From Akkermansiaceae bacterium (GTDB lineage Bacteria; Verrucomicrobiota; Verrucomicrobiia; Verrucomicrobiales; Akkermansiaceae): a DNA stretch of 36,225 nucleotides. Shown in pieces: positions 1 to 11,332 of this stretch. The stretch covers positions 1 through 36,225 of the forward strand of contig CAIVSK010000147.1 of assembly GCA_903908495.1 (NCBI GenBank), in the 5' to 3' direction. The stretch's first letter is position 1, and the number at the start of each line of letters is the position of its first letter. Under the pieces are notes generated by a model. The model saw only the letters and a program-made list of their open reading frames with translations. It was not told where the DNA came from and did not search any database. The position numbers were made by a program, and so were the translations under genes.

Positions 1-44
1 GCGAGCACGGCCATGCTGGCGAGGAGTTTGAGGGAGGCAGTCAT
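1..44 (-). CDS. N-terminus of a secreted protein (cut by window edge)
   Basis: Read on the minus strand from an ATG at 44, the first 14 codons give MTASLKLLASMAVL, a short basic start followed by a hydrophobic run, which is the usual beginning of a Sec signal peptide. The rest of the gene lies outside the window, so no function can be given. It is transcribed divergently from the GH106 gene. The start is inferred only from the signal-peptide look of these residues; a chance open frame is possible. Confidence 0.45.
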   Translation of the reverse strand, partial: MTASLKLLASMAVL

Positions 45-458
45 GGGAAAACGCCGGTGTGGGAGCCAATAATCGAGCCCGCGGGTGCTGGGTCCGCTGG
101 ATTACGTCACTGGCGCGGGCGTTCTTGCAGGGACTGCACCTGCACTTTGGATTGCGGCAGGATGCCGCAACCCGCCGAATCCTCTTCGAAGAGCATGAAC
201 CTGCGCCAAACGCCGCCCATGCTCGCGCCACGGGCAACCGAGCAAGATGCCCGGGCCAACGAAAGAGGTAGGGACGGCGCCTTGCGCTTGCTCTGCTAGC
301 AAGTTTTGCCATAACCTTGCGGCGCCGGCTAAACCTTGGCTCGGTTTCAGTCGTATCTCTTTGTCCTGACTCCGCCCGCTTTCAATGGCTCGCCGATGGT
401 CGCGCCCCGCAATCGGGAGGCGACGTCGCAATCCTCCAAAAACCAAAATCTGTCGCTC
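45..458. other. Divergent intergenic region, no gene recognised
   Basis: About 410 bases separate the minus-strand secreted protein from the preferred start of the GH106 gene. I see no convincing protein here. It holds one strong inverted repeat (152-170) and presumably the promoters of both flanking genes, but I cannot place a -35/-10 pair with confidence. Confidence 0.5.
152..170. repeat. Perfect 8-bp hairpin TTGCGGCA-GGA-TGCCGCAA
   Basis: Two perfectly complementary 8-base arms (152-159 and 163-170) enclose a 3-base loop. It lies in the divergent region, about 110 bases upstream of the minus-strand start and 290 bases upstream of the GH106 start. There is no T-run, so it is not an obvious terminator. 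It could be an operator or an RNA hairpin in a leader. Its role is unknown. Confidence 0.45.
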
Positions 459-3400
459 ATGTCCTGTTTCCCCATGCTTGCAGTCATTCTATCATGCGCG
501 GCGCTGGCCGTGCCGCAGGCCGCGGCGGCTGAGGCCCAGGCATTTGGCGAGGCGGATGCCGCGGCGTTTGCCACGCCGGCCCTCGCCTATCATCCGCAGA
601 CGTGGTTTCACTTCATCGGCGGCAATGTGGCGACGAAAGGCATCACGGCGGATTTGGAGGCGATCGCAGGTGCCGGCATCTCGGGGGTGCAATTGTTCCA
701 CGGTCAATTCGGCACGCCCTGGCCGGGGGTGGATCCGCAGATCCAATGCCTCAGCCCGGCCTGGGACAATGCGGTCAACCATGCCGCGAAGGAAAGCAAG
801 CGGCTGGGGTTGGAGTTCACCATGCAGAACTGCCCGGGCTGGGCGATGTCCGGCGGCCCCTGGATCAGCCCGCAAAATGCCATGCGCAACCTCGTCTGGT
901 CGCGCAGCGATGTGAGCGCAGCCGGCACCGACACCATCGCGCTGCCCAAACCGCAGCCCAGTGGCGAGGATTGGCGCGACTACCGCGAAGTCGCAGTCAT
1001 CGCCTTCCCCACCCCCGAGGGCGACACCGGCAAGCCGCTCGTCCCGGTGAACGTCACGAGCAACCGCCGGGATCTGCCTTGGGAGAAATCCCTCGGCGCC
1101 TCGGACGGTGCCGCAATCCACCTCGATCCTAACAGCAATGGCACCTGGGTGGAAGCCACCTTCGCCGACGAGATCACCCTGCGCAGCGTCCAGTTTCCCT
1201 CCATCCAAAAATTCAACCATCAATGGAGTTATGAGCCCGGCGTGACGGTCAAGGTCGAGTCCGTGCGCGATGGAAAATTGCAGGTGGTGGCGGACTATAC
1301 CATGCCGCAGAGCAGCTGGACCGACGATCAACCGATGTCGCTGGCCTGCCGCGAAGTGCCCGCCAAAACCTATCGGATCACCATCGTCAACCAGCATCCG
1401 ATGGATTTCCCCTACCTCCGCTTGTTCAGCGCCGCGCGCAAACATAACTGGGAATTCGAGGCGGGCTGGACCTTGCGCAGCCTCGACCGCAGCGCCTATC
1501 CCCAACAGTCGCAGCCGGCCTGGCTCGATCAGGCCCGCTTGCTTGACCTAACAAGCAAGCTCGACTCCTCCGGCAACCTGCATTGGAAAGTGCCCGCCGG
1601 GCATTGGACGATCCTGCGCTGGGGCCACGTCAACACCGGCGCTCGCAACGGCCCGGCACCCCCCGAGGGCACCGGCTGGGAATGCAACAAACTCTCCACC
1701 ATCGGTGCCGACGCCCACTTTCCCGGCTACATCGGCCGCATCGCCTCCCCCGGCGGTCCGGGAGCCGGCGGCCTGCTCAAGGGCATGGTCATGGATAGCT
1801 GGGAGTGCGGCGTGCAGACGTGGACCGCGGAAATGGATAAGGAATTCCTGCGGCTGCGCGGCTACCCGCTGCGCTCGTGGCTGCCTGCGCTGGCTGGCTA
1901 CGTCGTCGCATCGCCGGAGACCACGCAACGGTTTCTGCGGGATTGGCGCGCCACCCTCAATGATCTGTTAGTCACGAATTTCTACGGCCGGAGGGCCGCC
2001 CAGGCCCACGCCAAGGGGCTCAAAGTCTCGTACGAAACCGCAGTGGGCGACGTGATCACCGGCGACATTTTGGAATACTACAAATTTGCGGACGTGCCGA
2101 TGTGTGAGTTCTGGCAACCGCGCATGGAAAACTTTGTCGGCAGCTTCAATTTCAAGCCGGTAAAACCCTGTGTGTCCGCCGCCCGTATGTACGGCAAGCG
2201 CCGGGTCGCGGCCGAAGCATTCACCTCCATGAATCTAACATGGGCGGAGCATCCCGGCATGCTCAAGCACATTGCCAACATGCATCTCGCCGAGGGCATC
2301 ACCCAGTTGGTGTTCCACACCTACACCCACGCGCCGCGCACCGACTGGCTGCCGCCGGGCAGCACCTTCGGCGCCGGCATCGGCACCCCGTTCCTGCGCG
2401 GCCAAACGTGGTGGAAACACATGCCGGAGTTCACCGGCTACCTGTCGCGTTGCGGATATATGTTAGAGCGGGGCGATCCGGTGTCCGACGTGCTGTGGTA
2501 TCTGGGAGACGAGCTCGACCACAAACCGTTGGAAACGGCCCCCTTCCCCGCCGGCTACCGCTACGACTATTGCAACACCGACGCCCTGCTCCACCGCATC
2601 AGCGTGCGCGACGGCCGCTGGCTCACCCCCGAGGGCATCAGCTATGGGATGCTGTGGCTGCCGGACTGCCCGCGCCTGCTGCCAGAGACGCTCGAACACC
2701 TGCTCGCACTCGTCAAACAGGGCGGCATCCTCGTCGGGGAACGCCCGTTAGGGCTGGCCACACTCAGCGGCGGATCCCAAGCCGAATCCCGCTTCCGTAC
2801 GGCGGCCGACGCATTGTGGGGTCAACAGGCCGCCCTCGGCAAGGGCCGCGTCATCAGCGGCAAATCCATCGCTGACGCGCTCAAACTGCTAGCGATCGGG
2901 CCCGACGTTGAGGGCCGCGGCGTGGTGTGGAATCACCGCCAGGCGGAGGGCGCGGACTGGTATTTCGTGGCGGCACCGGAGGCCGGCGGCTTTCATGGCA
3001 ACCTGCGGTTCCGCGCCGGCGGAGAAGTCCGCTTGTGGGACCCCGCCACCGGCACTTCCAAACCGGCGGGAATGCTGTGCCGCGACGGTGCCACCACCAC
3101 CGTGGCGCTCGATTTGGCGCCATCCGAGGCAGTCTTCGTCATGTTCCGCAGCGCTGGCGAAAACCCATCCAGCAAAATCGCGAGCGTGGTGCACGGTGGC
3201 GTGAAAGTCGCGCAGATGCAGGCCGCGGCAGATAATCAGAAACGGGTTCTATCCGCCGCGTATGGCGACCCTGCGAATGCCTCGCGCCGCAAGGACGTCC
3301 TCGGCATCGTCCGCGAGGAACTCGCGCAAGGAGCGAGCGTGCTGCACGCCAACAACCCATGGGCGGGCGGAGACCCGGCCTTGGGCACGCGCAAGAAGTT

Positions 3401-4103
3401 GTTCGTCGAGCTGCAATTGCCCGATGGCGGGCGCAAGCAATTGGAGGCCTGGGAAAACGAGCCGCTGCGGGTGGTGGACGACGCCATGCAGCTGGCGGTG
3501 TGCGAGGTGCTGGATGGAAAATCCCTGCTGGCTTGGCAGCCGGGCGAGTACCAAATCACCCGCGACAACGGCCGCAGCGCGACAGTTCTGGCGACGCTGC
3601 CCAAACAAGTTGCGCTCGAGAAATCCTGGTGCCTCACGTTCCCGCCGGGTTGGGGCGCCACCGTGCCGGTCGCGCTCGATCATCTCGCGTCATGGACCGA
3701 ACCGAACATCCCCGAGGAAGCCCGGGCATTTTCCGGCACCGCCGTCTACACCACTCAGTTCGCCTTGGAGACCATCGCCAAAGACTGCCGCGTCGAGCTC
3801 GACCTCGGCCGCGTCGAGGTCATCGCCAGCGTCCGCGTCAACGGCCGCCTGCTGCGCACCTTGTGGGCTCCACCCTTCAAGTTGGACGTCACCTCGGCCC
3901 TCAAGCCGGGCACCAACCAGCTCGCGGTGGAAGTCACCAACACCTGGCGCAACCGCCTGGCCTACGATTCCGCCCACCCCGAACCGCAGCGCAAAACCTG
4001 GACGGTCAGCGGCCCCGGACCGGTCCCGCTCATTCCCGCCGGCCTGCTCGGCCCGGTGACCCTGCGGGTCGGCCAGACCCTTGAGCTGCCCGAGAGCCCC
4101 TGA
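459..4103 (+). CDS. Secreted alpha-L-rhamnosidase-like glycoside hydrolase, family GH106
   Basis: The protein probably removes terminal L-rhamnose from plant or bacterial polysaccharides outside the cytoplasm. I chose the ATG at 459 (1214 residues) because it directly precedes a signal peptide (hydrophobic core LAVILSCAALAV, then AAAAEA); the frame is open further upstream to 336 but that part looks non-coding. GH106-type sequence fills most of the protein, including MDSWECG (E449) and AEAFTSM (E586), two conserved acid-bearing motifs with the spacing expected of the family's catalytic pair. The last 150 residues look like the beta-sandwich sugar-binding module of GH2-type enzymes (VRVNGR, LDVTSALKPGTNQL). 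The rhamnose transport and isomerase genes about 5 kb away support rhamnose as product. Family assignment is firm; the exact substrate is inferred. Confidence 0.88.
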   Translation: MSCFPMLAVILSCAALAVPQAAAAEAQAFGEADAAAFATPALAYHPQTWFHFIGGNVATKGITADLEAIAGAGISGVQLFHGQFGTPWPGVDPQIQCLSPAWDNAVNHAAKESKRLGLEFTMQNCPGWAMSGGPWISPQNAMRNLVWSRSDVSAAGTDTIALPKPQPSGEDWRDYREVAVIAFPTPEGDTGKPLVPVNVTSNRRDLPWEKSLGASDGAAIHLDPNSNGTWVEATFADEITLRSVQFPSIQKFNHQWSYEPGVTVKVESVRDGKLQVVADYTMPQSSWTDDQPMSLACREVPAKTYRITIVNQHPMDFPYLRLFSAARKHNWEFEAGWTLRSLDRSAYPQQSQPAWLDQARLLDLTSKLDSSGNLHWKVPAGHWTILRWGHVNTGARNGPAPPEGTGWECNKLSTIGADAHFPGYIGRIASPGGPGAGGLLKGMVMDSWECGVQTWTAEMDKEFLRLRGYPLRSWLPALAGYVVASPETTQRFLRDWRATLNDLLVTNFYGRRAAQAHAKGLKVSYETAVGDVITGDILEYYKFADVPMCEFWQPRMENFVGSFNFKPVKPCVSAARMYGKRRVAAEAFTSMNLTWAEHPGMLKHIANMHLAEGITQLVFHTYTHAPRTDWLPPGSTFGAGIGTPFLRGQTWWKHMPEFTGYLSRCGYMLERGDPVSDVLWYLGDELDHKPLETAPFPAGYRYDYCNTDALLHRISVRDGRWLTPEGISYGMLWLPDCPRLLPETLEHLLALVKQGGILVGERPLGLATLSGGSQAESRFRTAADALWGQQAALGKGRVISGKSIADALKLLAIGPDVEGRGVVWNHRQAEGADWYFVAAPEAGGFHGNLRFRAGGEVRLWDPATGTSKPAGMLCRDGATTTVALDLAPSEAVFVMFRSAGENPSSKIASVVHGGVKVAQMQAAADNQKRVLSAAYGDPANASRRKDVLGIVREELAQGASVLHANNPWAGGDPALGTRKKLFVELQLPDGGRKQLEAWENEPLRVVDDAMQLAVCEVLDGKSLLAWQPGEYQITRDNGRSATVLATLPKQVALEKSWCLTFPPGWGATVPVALDHLASWTEPNIPEEARAFSGTAVYTTQFALETIAKDCRVELDLGRVEVIASVRVNGRLLRTLWAPPFKLDVTSALKPGTNQLAVEVTNTWRNRLAYDSAHPEPQRKTWTVSGPGPVPLIPAGLLGPVTLRVGQTLELPESP

Positions 4104-4217
4104 ATTTCATGGCCCGGCGAGCCTCACCCGTGCCAGCGCTTCCCGATGAAAATGCCAGTGGCCAAGGCGCTCCCGCCCGCCTACACTCTGCGCGCCGGAC
4201 TCGCCAACCTCGCCGCC

Positions 4218-5159
<942 letters not shown>

Positions 5160-5160
5160 C

Positions 5161-6450
5161 ATGACCGCCTTTATCGCCCTCGTACGCAAAGATCTGATCC
5201 TGTTCCTGGCGGACCGTCGCGCACTGCTGATGAGCCTGGTCCTGCCAATCGTGATCGGCACGTTTTTCGGCTACCTGTTCGGCGGCTTCGGCGCGGCGCG
5301 CACCAGCCGCATCGATGTGGCCCTGGTGCAACTGGACTCGAGCGAGATCTCCAGCAAAATTACGGCCTGCCTGAATGCGGACCCGGCGCTGCGGGTGAGC
5401 GAAATGGCCCTCGGGCAGGCGACCCAAGAGGTGCGCAAGGGCAAGCAAAAAGCCGCAATCGTGATCCCGTCGGGCTTCGGCACTGCGGCGGGGGCTGCTC
5501 TGTTTGGCCCCGGTAAAAAACCGGAAATCGGCCTGCTCTACGACCCGTCGCAGCAAGCAGTGCTGGCCATGGTCAAGGGCACGCTCGCCCAACACGTGAT
5601 GCAGGTGGTCAGCACCGAGATGTTCGGCGGAAAAACCGGCAAACAGTTCACCGACAACAGCCTGGCCGGCCTCGGGTTGCTCGGTGCCAGCGATCCGGAC
5701 AGCGTCGCGCTCAGGCAGTTGCTGGCCAGCGTGCAGAAGTTCCAAGCCAGGCCGCAGGCCGCCGATCGGCCAGGCAAAAAGCCGCTCGGCGGGCTGTCGA
5801 TGCCATTTTCCACACGCGACGAGCCCATCAGTTCCGGGACCGGCCGGGCCGGCTACAACAGCTACGCCCACTCGTTCGCCGGGATGGGGGTGCAGTTCAT
5901 TCTCTTACTGGGCGTCGACATCGGCATTGGCGTCCTGCTGGCCCGCCGCAGTGGTATCTGGAACCGCCTGCTGGCCGCCCCCGTGAGTTTGAACACTCTG
6001 CTGCTGGCGCGCGCCGCGTCGGCCTCCCTCATTGCACTCGGCCTGATGTGCGCGATCTTCCTCTTTGCGGCGCTCGTCTTCGGCGTGCGCATCGCCAATC
6101 CACTCGGCTTTGCCGGGGTGGCGTTATGTTTCTCCCTGCTCACCGCCAGCTTCGGCCTGCTCATCGCGGCGTTTGGCAAGACGCCGGAAGCGGCCCGCGG
6201 CATCGCCGTGTTCGCCGCCTTGATCCTGGTGATGCTGGGTGGCGCCTGGGTGCCGTCGTTCCTGTTTCCGCCCTGGGTCCAGTCGCTGACCGTGGCGGTG
6301 CCGACCCGCTGGGCCATCGACGGCTTCGACGCCGTGACCTGGCGCGGCCTGGGAATGGACGCCGCCCTTATTTCCATGGGCGTGCAACTCGCGTTTGCGG
6401 TCCTCTTCGGGGTGCTCGCTCTCTGGAAATTCGGCCGCGACCAGCAATAA
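5161..6450 (+). CDS. ABC-2 type exporter, permease
   Basis: This 429-residue membrane protein is the partner of the ATPase directly upstream. It has the ABC-2 layout: one N-terminal membrane segment (about residues 20-40), a large extracytoplasmic domain (to about 235), then five or six membrane segments in the C-terminal 190 residues. The arrangement matches YhhJ/DrrB-like half transporters that form homodimers. Its substrate is unknown. It sits between two secreted glycosidases, but nothing in its sequence ties it to carbohydrate export. Confidence 0.92.
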   Translation: MTAFIALVRKDLILFLADRRALLMSLVLPIVIGTFFGYLFGGFGAARTSRIDVALVQLDSSEISSKITACLNADPALRVSEMALGQATQEVRKGKQKAAIVIPSGFGTAAGAALFGPGKKPEIGLLYDPSQQAVLAMVKGTLAQHVMQVVSTEMFGGKTGKQFTDNSLAGLGLLGASDPDSVALRQLLASVQKFQARPQAADRPGKKPLGGLSMPFSTRDEPISSGTGRAGYNSYAHSFAGMGVQFILLLGVDIGIGVLLARRSGIWNRLLAAPVSLNTLLLARAASASLIALGLMCAIFLFAALVFGVRIANPLGFAGVALCFSLLTASFGLLIAAFGKTPEAARGIAVFAALILVMLGGAWVPSFLFPPWVQSLTVAVPTRWAIDGFDAVTWRGLGMDAALISMGVQLAFAVLFGVLALWKFGRDQQ

Positions 6451-6494
6451 GCATTCCCGACTCTCATGATTTCAGCATGCGCTTTGCAAGGGGA

Positions 6495-6517
6495 AACCAC
6501 TGAACCACTGAACCACC
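6495..6517. repeat. Tandem copies of AACCACTG before GH32
   Basis: Two perfect copies of AACCACTG and a third, imperfect one run head to tail about 35 bases before the start of the GH32 gene, within an AC-rich leader that has no Shine-Dalgarno sequence. It may be simple-sequence noise or a regulator site. Confidence 0.4.
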
Positions 6518-6544
6518 GATAATGACACTAACCAACTGGAACCA

Positions 6545-8614
6545 ATGAACATGAAACTAGTAATCAATTCGATGACGCTGCGGGGCTTGCTGGCATGTGG
6601 CCTGGCCATGCTTCCTGTTTACAATGCGCTCGCGGCGGGCGCTGACAAGACACTGGTCTCCTGGGTGAGCCTGGCCAATACCAACCAACAGGGAGGCAGC
6701 GCCCTAACCATCCAATACGGCGATCGCTTCGATGGAATTGTCTTCGGCGAAAATGCCGCCGGCCGGTGGATGGCAGGCAGCGAGTTTTACACGCGCAGCC
6801 AGCGCCAGCAGGACGCCAATACCGCCGAGAGCGCCAACGCACAGACGCTGGTCCAAATGGCGGTTGTCTATCATGGAAACCAGATCGCCATCTGCCGCAA
6901 TGGAGAGCCCTACGCCAGCTACGAGGCCAATAACATTGATTTGCTCGGTGCCAAGGACAATATGGCGGTCTTCGGGCTGAGGCATCAAGGCGCGGGAACC
7001 GGCCAGACGCTGCTGGGCTCGATCGCAGATGCCAGAATCTATGACCGGGCGCTGAGCCCCGACGAACTCAAAAAACTCGAACCCAAGAAGGAATCGGCGA
7101 TCAAGCCGTATGCCTGGTGGACCTTCGAGAATGGCAATGAAATCGACCGCATGGGTCGATTTCCGTTCAATAGCCTGGCCGGCGGGGCCCGCATCGAGGG
7201 CGGTCGGTTGCTGCTTGAATCGAACGGAGCCACCCTGATCGCGTCCGTCACCAAGACTGCCGTGGCGGGGGCCATGCCCGACATGCCAACCAATCCGCCG
7301 CCGGGCTGGCTGACCTATCATCTGATCCATCCGGGTCCGGGATCAGCGTTCCCGGGCGATCCGAATTGTGCCTTCTACTGGAAGGGAAAGTATCACCTGC
7401 ACTATATCTACAACAGCAATGGCGTCAACTTCGCCCATGTCTCCAGCGATGACATGGTGCATTGGAAGTGGCAGCCGACAACGCTCACCCAAAAGGTCAT
7501 CGGCCACGGCATGTTCAGCGGCACGGGCTTCTTTACCAAAGAGGGAAAACCTGCCATCATCTATCACGGCTGGGGGTCCGGCCGCAATCAGATCGCCCTC
7601 GCACAGGACGACAACCTTGAGACCTGGAGCAAGTCCTATCCTCTCGAGCCCACGATCCGGCCGGGCCAGGATGGCGGCAAAATCGCCAACTGGGACCCCG
7701 ATGCGTGGCTCGATGGTGACAATTACTACGCCCTATCCGGCGGCAGCCCCGGCAGCGGGAAACCTCCGACATTGTTCAAGTCGGCGGACCTGAAGCATTG
7801 GGATTATCTCGGGATTTTCCTCGACCACGACATGCCGGATGTCCAAAAAGACGAGGATGTCTCGTGCCCGAATTTCTTCAAGATCGGCAACAAACACATG
7901 CTCCTCTGCATCAGTCACAACCTCGGCTGTCGCTACTACCTTGGCGATTGGAAAAACGAGAAGTTTGTGCCCGAATTTCATGCCCGCATGACCTGGCATG
8001 GCAAGAATTTCTTTGCGCCGGAATCGCTGCTGGCCAAGGACGGGCGGCGTGTGATGTGGGCCTGGCTGCTTGAGTTGCCCATTGAGCCGACGGGTGTCCA
8101 GTCACTGCCGCGCGAGTTATCGCTGCCGCAAGACGGGGTGTTGCGGATCAAGCCGTTGAGGGAACTCGAATCGCTGCGTTATGACGGGCGCCAGGAGCAA
8201 GACATCGGCGTCAAGAACGATGCCGCGTACCGGCTCAACGGGATCGGTGGCAATGCGCTGGAACTGGAAGTGACCCTCAAAACACCAACGGCGAAAGAGT
8301 GCGGGCTGGATGTCCTTTGCGACAAGGAAGGTGCCAACGGGCTCAGAATTTCCTATATCCCCGCAACCAAGACGTTGCGGGTCGGAAATGTCGACGCGCC
8401 CTTCGAGCTCAAGCCGGGCGAAGACCTCTGCTTGCGGGTTTTCATCGATAAGAATCTCGTGGAAGTGTTTGCCAATGACCGGCAGGCAGCGCTCACCGCA
8501 CGCGGCGGCTATGTCCCGGATAACCTCGGAGTCAGCCTTTTCAGCAGTGGCGGAAACGCCGAGGTGAAACTCGTCAAGACCTGGAAAATGAAGTCCATCT
8601 ACGCGGACCAGTGA
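6545..8614 (+). CDS. Secreted GH32 fructan/sucrose hydrolase with N-terminal LamG-like domain
   Basis: The 689-residue protein probably hydrolyses beta-fructosides (levan, inulin or sucrose) outside the cytoplasm. After a signal peptide (to about residue 31) comes a LamG/concanavalin-like domain (about 35-180; the tail IADARIYDRALSPDEL is typical). The GH32 five-blade propeller follows, with the nucleophile motif as GDPN (D272), the RDP-equivalent as WDPD (D384) and the acid/base region as EDVSC (E437). A C-terminal beta-sandwich ends in FIDKNLVEVFAND, a GH32 hallmark. The acid/base motif departs from the usual WECPD. Tandem ATGs at 6545 and 6551 leave a two-residue ambiguity. It converges with the isomerase gene downstream. 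Confidence 0.9.
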   Translation: MNMKLVINSMTLRGLLACGLAMLPVYNALAAGADKTLVSWVSLANTNQQGGSALTIQYGDRFDGIVFGENAAGRWMAGSEFYTRSQRQQDANTAESANAQTLVQMAVVYHGNQIAICRNGEPYASYEANNIDLLGAKDNMAVFGLRHQGAGTGQTLLGSIADARIYDRALSPDELKKLEPKKESAIKPYAWWTFENGNEIDRMGRFPFNSLAGGARIEGGRLLLESNGATLIASVTKTAVAGAMPDMPTNPPPGWLTYHLIHPGPGSAFPGDPNCAFYWKGKYHLHYIYNSNGVNFAHVSSDDMVHWKWQPTTLTQKVIGHGMFSGTGFFTKEGKPAIIYHGWGSGRNQIALAQDDNLETWSKSYPLEPTIRPGQDGGKIANWDPDAWLDGDNYYALSGGSPGSGKPPTLFKSADLKHWDYLGIFLDHDMPDVQKDEDVSCPNFFKIGNKHMLLCISHNLGCRYYLGDWKNEKFVPEFHARMTWHGKNFFAPESLLAKDGRRVMWAWLLELPIEPTGVQSLPRELSLPQDGVLRIKPLRELESLRYDGRQEQDIGVKNDAAYRLNGIGGNALELEVTLKTPTAKECGLDVLCDKEGANGLRISYIPATKTLRVGNVDAPFELKPGEDLCLRVFIDKNLVEVFANDRQAALTARGGYVPDNLGVSLFSSGGNAEVKLVKTWKMKSIYADQ

Positions 8615-8645
8615 AGGCACCCGGGCCTCAGACCAAGGGCTCACC

Positions 8646-10073
8646 TCAGCAAACGCGGAGCGTCTCGATATCTAGCAAATGCCCGAGCTTCTCCAGCTTG
8701 GCGGCGAGGTGGCCCACGCCCACTGCGCAATGGTGGGCCGGGCCAGCGGCGTTCCATTGATGGACAAATGCCCGTGCGCCGCAGGGGAAGCGGTAGCGGC
8801 TGTTGGTGTTGCCGATTTCGAGGATGGGGCCGGGCACCGACTCGGCCTGCGCGAAGAGCAGCCCGAGCTTGCCGCCAGGCCGTTCGATGACCGAGAGCAG
8901 GGTGACCGGGCCATGTTTGACGGCCATTTCGACGGACACGCCGCGGCCAACCTTGCCATGATAGACGCCGAGCGGGCGCACCTTGGTTTTCCCTTGGGCG
9001 ATGGCGATGTGGCCGGGGCCGTCGTGGCCCATGAGCACCACGTCGTCGGTGAAATCCATCGCATAGTACTCGGTGAACGAGCCACCCGCGCCTAGCAAGT
9101 CCATGATCTTCATGGCCTGCACGTTCTTCACTTCGTATTCACCGGCCACCGGAATCCCCCGCCCCGTCAGCTGCGAGGTGCCCAGAATGATAGACGCCAG
9201 CGCCGCCTCGTTTTCACCCACACCGGTGCCTTTGTAGAAATACGCCAGCGCTCCGAGCCGGTGGTCCGCCACCAGGCGGTCGAGCGCCACCGCAGTGCGC
9301 GCGGCCTCCGCGAGATCCTCCGCCGGACACTCAGCTTGTACATCGAACACCACCTGGAAATCCGCCATTCTGGCCGCAATCTCGGCATCACTCACCTCGC
9401 GCCGCAGCGCGGCGAGTTCATCCACTTCTAACATCTCGATATGCGTGCCGAAGGTGGCGCACTGCAGGGTCAGGTCCGAATAGATATCCAACATGCCACC
9501 GTAGTAATGGCCCATGAGACCGAGCCGGTTGGATGCCATGCCCGCGACGACCCGCGCGGCCTCCACCCAGTCATCCACCTCGCGCCAGCACTCGGGGTCG
9601 TTTTCCAGCACGCCGGTGACCTGATGGAACGGGATGCCGGCGCGTTGGAACACGTTGGCAATCTCCGGCACCGGGCAGGCAGAGCAATACGCCAGCCACT
9701 CGCCCGTCATTTGCGTGCGGTCGCCCAGCGCGTTGAACCTCGCATAGTCGATGGCCGGCTCGGGCACCAGATTAAGCACCACCACCGGCACCTTGGCGCG
9801 CCTAACCACCGGCAACACCGTGGATGACAACGCATAGGTCGTCACATAAAGAAAGATGATATCAACATCGGCGCGACGGAACTCGCGGCCCGCGGCGTAG
9901 GCGCGGTCCGCGTTGTCCACCAGCCCGAGGTTGACGATTTCGACGCCCGGCCGCCCGAGTTTGTGAGCGACGCGGGCGACGTAGCCTTCGAGCCGTTCCT
10001 TGAGCCCGGCGAACTGCGGCCAGTAGGCATCGAGGCCGATGCCGACCAAACCGATGCGCAGCGGCTCAGACAC
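8646..10073 (-). CDS. L-arabinose/L-fucose isomerase family protein (AraA-like)
   Basis: The product (475 residues from the GTG at 10073, or 483 from an ATG at 10097) resembles L-arabinose isomerases, which convert aldose and ketose with a bound divalent metal. Recognisable parts are an N-terminal Rossmann-like region ([15 protein letters not shown]), a central [19 protein letters not shown] stretch and the metal-site type segment GHDGPGH. It is the last gene of the rhamnose operon. The GTG start gives an 8-base overlap with the rhaA stop, the ATG a 32-base overlap; I prefer GTG because coding similarity begins there. In this context it may act on rhamnose-derived or co-released pentoses or fucose, which is inference. 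Confidence 0.75.
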   Translation of the reverse strand: MSEPLRIGLVGIGLDAYWPQFAGLKERLEGYVARVAHKLGRPGVEIVNLGLVDNADRAYAAGREFRRADVDIIFLYVTTYALSSTVLPVVRRAKVPVVVLNLVPEPAIDYARFNALGDRTQMTGEWLAYCSACPVPEIANVFQRAGIPFHQVTGVLENDPECWREVDDWVEAARVVAGMASNRLGLMGHYYGGMLDIYSDLTLQCATFGTHIEMLEVDELAALRREVSDAEIAARMADFQVVFDVQAECPAEDLAEAARTAVALDRLVADHRLGALAYFYKGTGVGENEAALASIILGTSQLTGRGIPVAGEYEVKNVQAMKIMDLLGAGGSFTEYYAMDFTDDVVLMGHDGPGHIAIAQGKTKVRPLGVYHGKVGRGVSVEMAVKHGPVTLLSVIERPGGKLGLLFAQAESVPGPILEIGNTNSRYRFPCGARAFVHQWNAAGPAHHCAVGVGHLAAKLEKLGHLLDIETLRVC

Positions 10074-11313
10074 GGGCGGACAAGACTTGTTTCTCATAGG
10101 TCTTCAACGTGTCGAGCCACGCCGGCCCGACCGGAACATTCTGGCGGCGGCAGTGCTCATCCCAGACCAAACCCCACGGCAGCGACTTGCATTCCTCAAA
10201 CAGCGCCAATCGCGTGGTGAAATCCCCCGCGGCCTCAACCGCCCGCAGCTTCTCAGCTGGCTCGAGCATGGCCAACAACAAGCCCTTGAGCGAGTTGCGG
10301 GTGCCGATAACCCAGGCCGCCACCCGGTTGATGCTGGCATCAAAATAGTCCAGCCCGATGTGGGTGCGGCCGAGGAAATTCCCGCGCACCAATTCCTGCA
10401 TCAACGCGGTGGTCGGATCATCCAGCAACACGACGTGATCGCTGTCCCAGCGGACACCGCGCGAGACGTGCAACAAAATCTCCGGCACGAATTGCAGCAC
10501 CGAGGAAATCTTGTCAGACAGGTTTTCGGTGGGATGGAAATGACCGGCATCGAGGCAGCACAGGATTTGATTCTTGATCGCATACCCCAGATAGAACTCG
10601 TGGGACCCGACGACATACGATTCCGAACCGATCCCGAACAACTTCGACTCCACCGCATCGAGATTGAATTGTGGGTCGATTTTCTCGGCAAACACCGCAT
10701 CGAGCGAGGCCTCCAGGCGGGCGCGCGGCCCCTTGCGATCCATCACCAAATCCTTGGCCCCATCGGGGATCCACGAGTTGGTCACCGTCGGCGAACCGAG
10801 CTGGCGGCCCATCTCGGCACTGATGCGGCGGCACGCCTTGCCATGCTCAATCCAGAAGTCGCGGATGCCCGCGTCCGGATGGCTCAGGGTCAAACCGTCG
10901 TCGGCCTTGGGGTGCGCGAAATACGTCGGGTTGAAGTCGAGACCCAGCCCCTGCGCCTTGGCCCAGTCGATCCAGCTCTGGAACTGCGTGATTGTTAGAG
11001 CGTCGCGATCGACCTTGCCGCCGCTGAAGTCAGCGTAGCAGGCGTGCAAGTTGAGGCGGTGGCGGCCCGGAATGAGCGCGTAGGCCTGTTCCAGGTCGGA
11101 GCGCAACTCGGCGATGCTGCGGGCCTTGCCCGGATAGTTGCCGGTCACGGCGAGGCCGCCGCCGAGTTCGCCGCCAACTTTTTCAAAGCCGCCGACATCA
11201 TCGCCCTGCCAGCAATGCAGCGAAATGGGGGTGGCGGCCAGGCGTTGCAGGGCGGCTTCGGTATCCACGCCGAGGGCGGCGTAGGCTTCTTGGGCAATGG
11301 TGTAGGCGTTCAT
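10066..11313 (-). CDS. rhaA: L-rhamnose isomerase
   Basis: This cytoplasmic enzyme turns L-rhamnose into L-rhamnulose (EC 5.3.1.14). The 415-residue length matches RhaA. The sequence carries the family's metal-binding barrel segments: [12 protein letters not shown] near the N-terminus, [30 protein letters not shown], and the C-terminal part with [10 protein letters not shown] and WDSDHVV. The ATG at 11313 is set by the conserved start of the family; the frame stays open upstream through the end of rhaT without coding sense. It lies 19 bases behind rhaT and overlaps the AraA-like gene, so the three form one operon. No rhaB kinase or rhaD aldolase is in the window. Confidence 0.95.
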   Translation of the reverse strand: MNAYTIAQEAYAALGVDTEAALQRLAATPISLHCWQGDDVGGFEKVGGELGGGLAVTGNYPGKARSIAELRSDLEQAYALIPGRHRLNLHACYADFSGGKVDRDALTITQFQSWIDWAKAQGLGLDFNPTYFAHPKADDGLTLSHPDAGIRDFWIEHGKACRRISAEMGRQLGSPTVTNSWIPDGAKDLVMDRKGPRARLEASLDAVFAEKIDPQFNLDAVESKLFGIGSESYVVGSHEFYLGYAIKNQILCCLDAGHFHPTENLSDKISSVLQFVPEILLHVSRGVRWDSDHVVLLDDPTTALMQELVRGNFLGRTHIGLDYFDASINRVAAWVIGTRNSLKGLLLAMLEPAEKLRAVEAAGDFTTRLALFEECKSLPWGLVWDEHCRRQNVPVGPAWLDTLKTYEKQVLSARV

Positions 11314-11332
11314 AAGATCAATGAGTTGAAAA

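Noticed and set aside
492-1505. 337-codon frame on the minus strand inside the GH106 gene
   Set aside because: Shadow of the GH106 frame with no recognisable domain.
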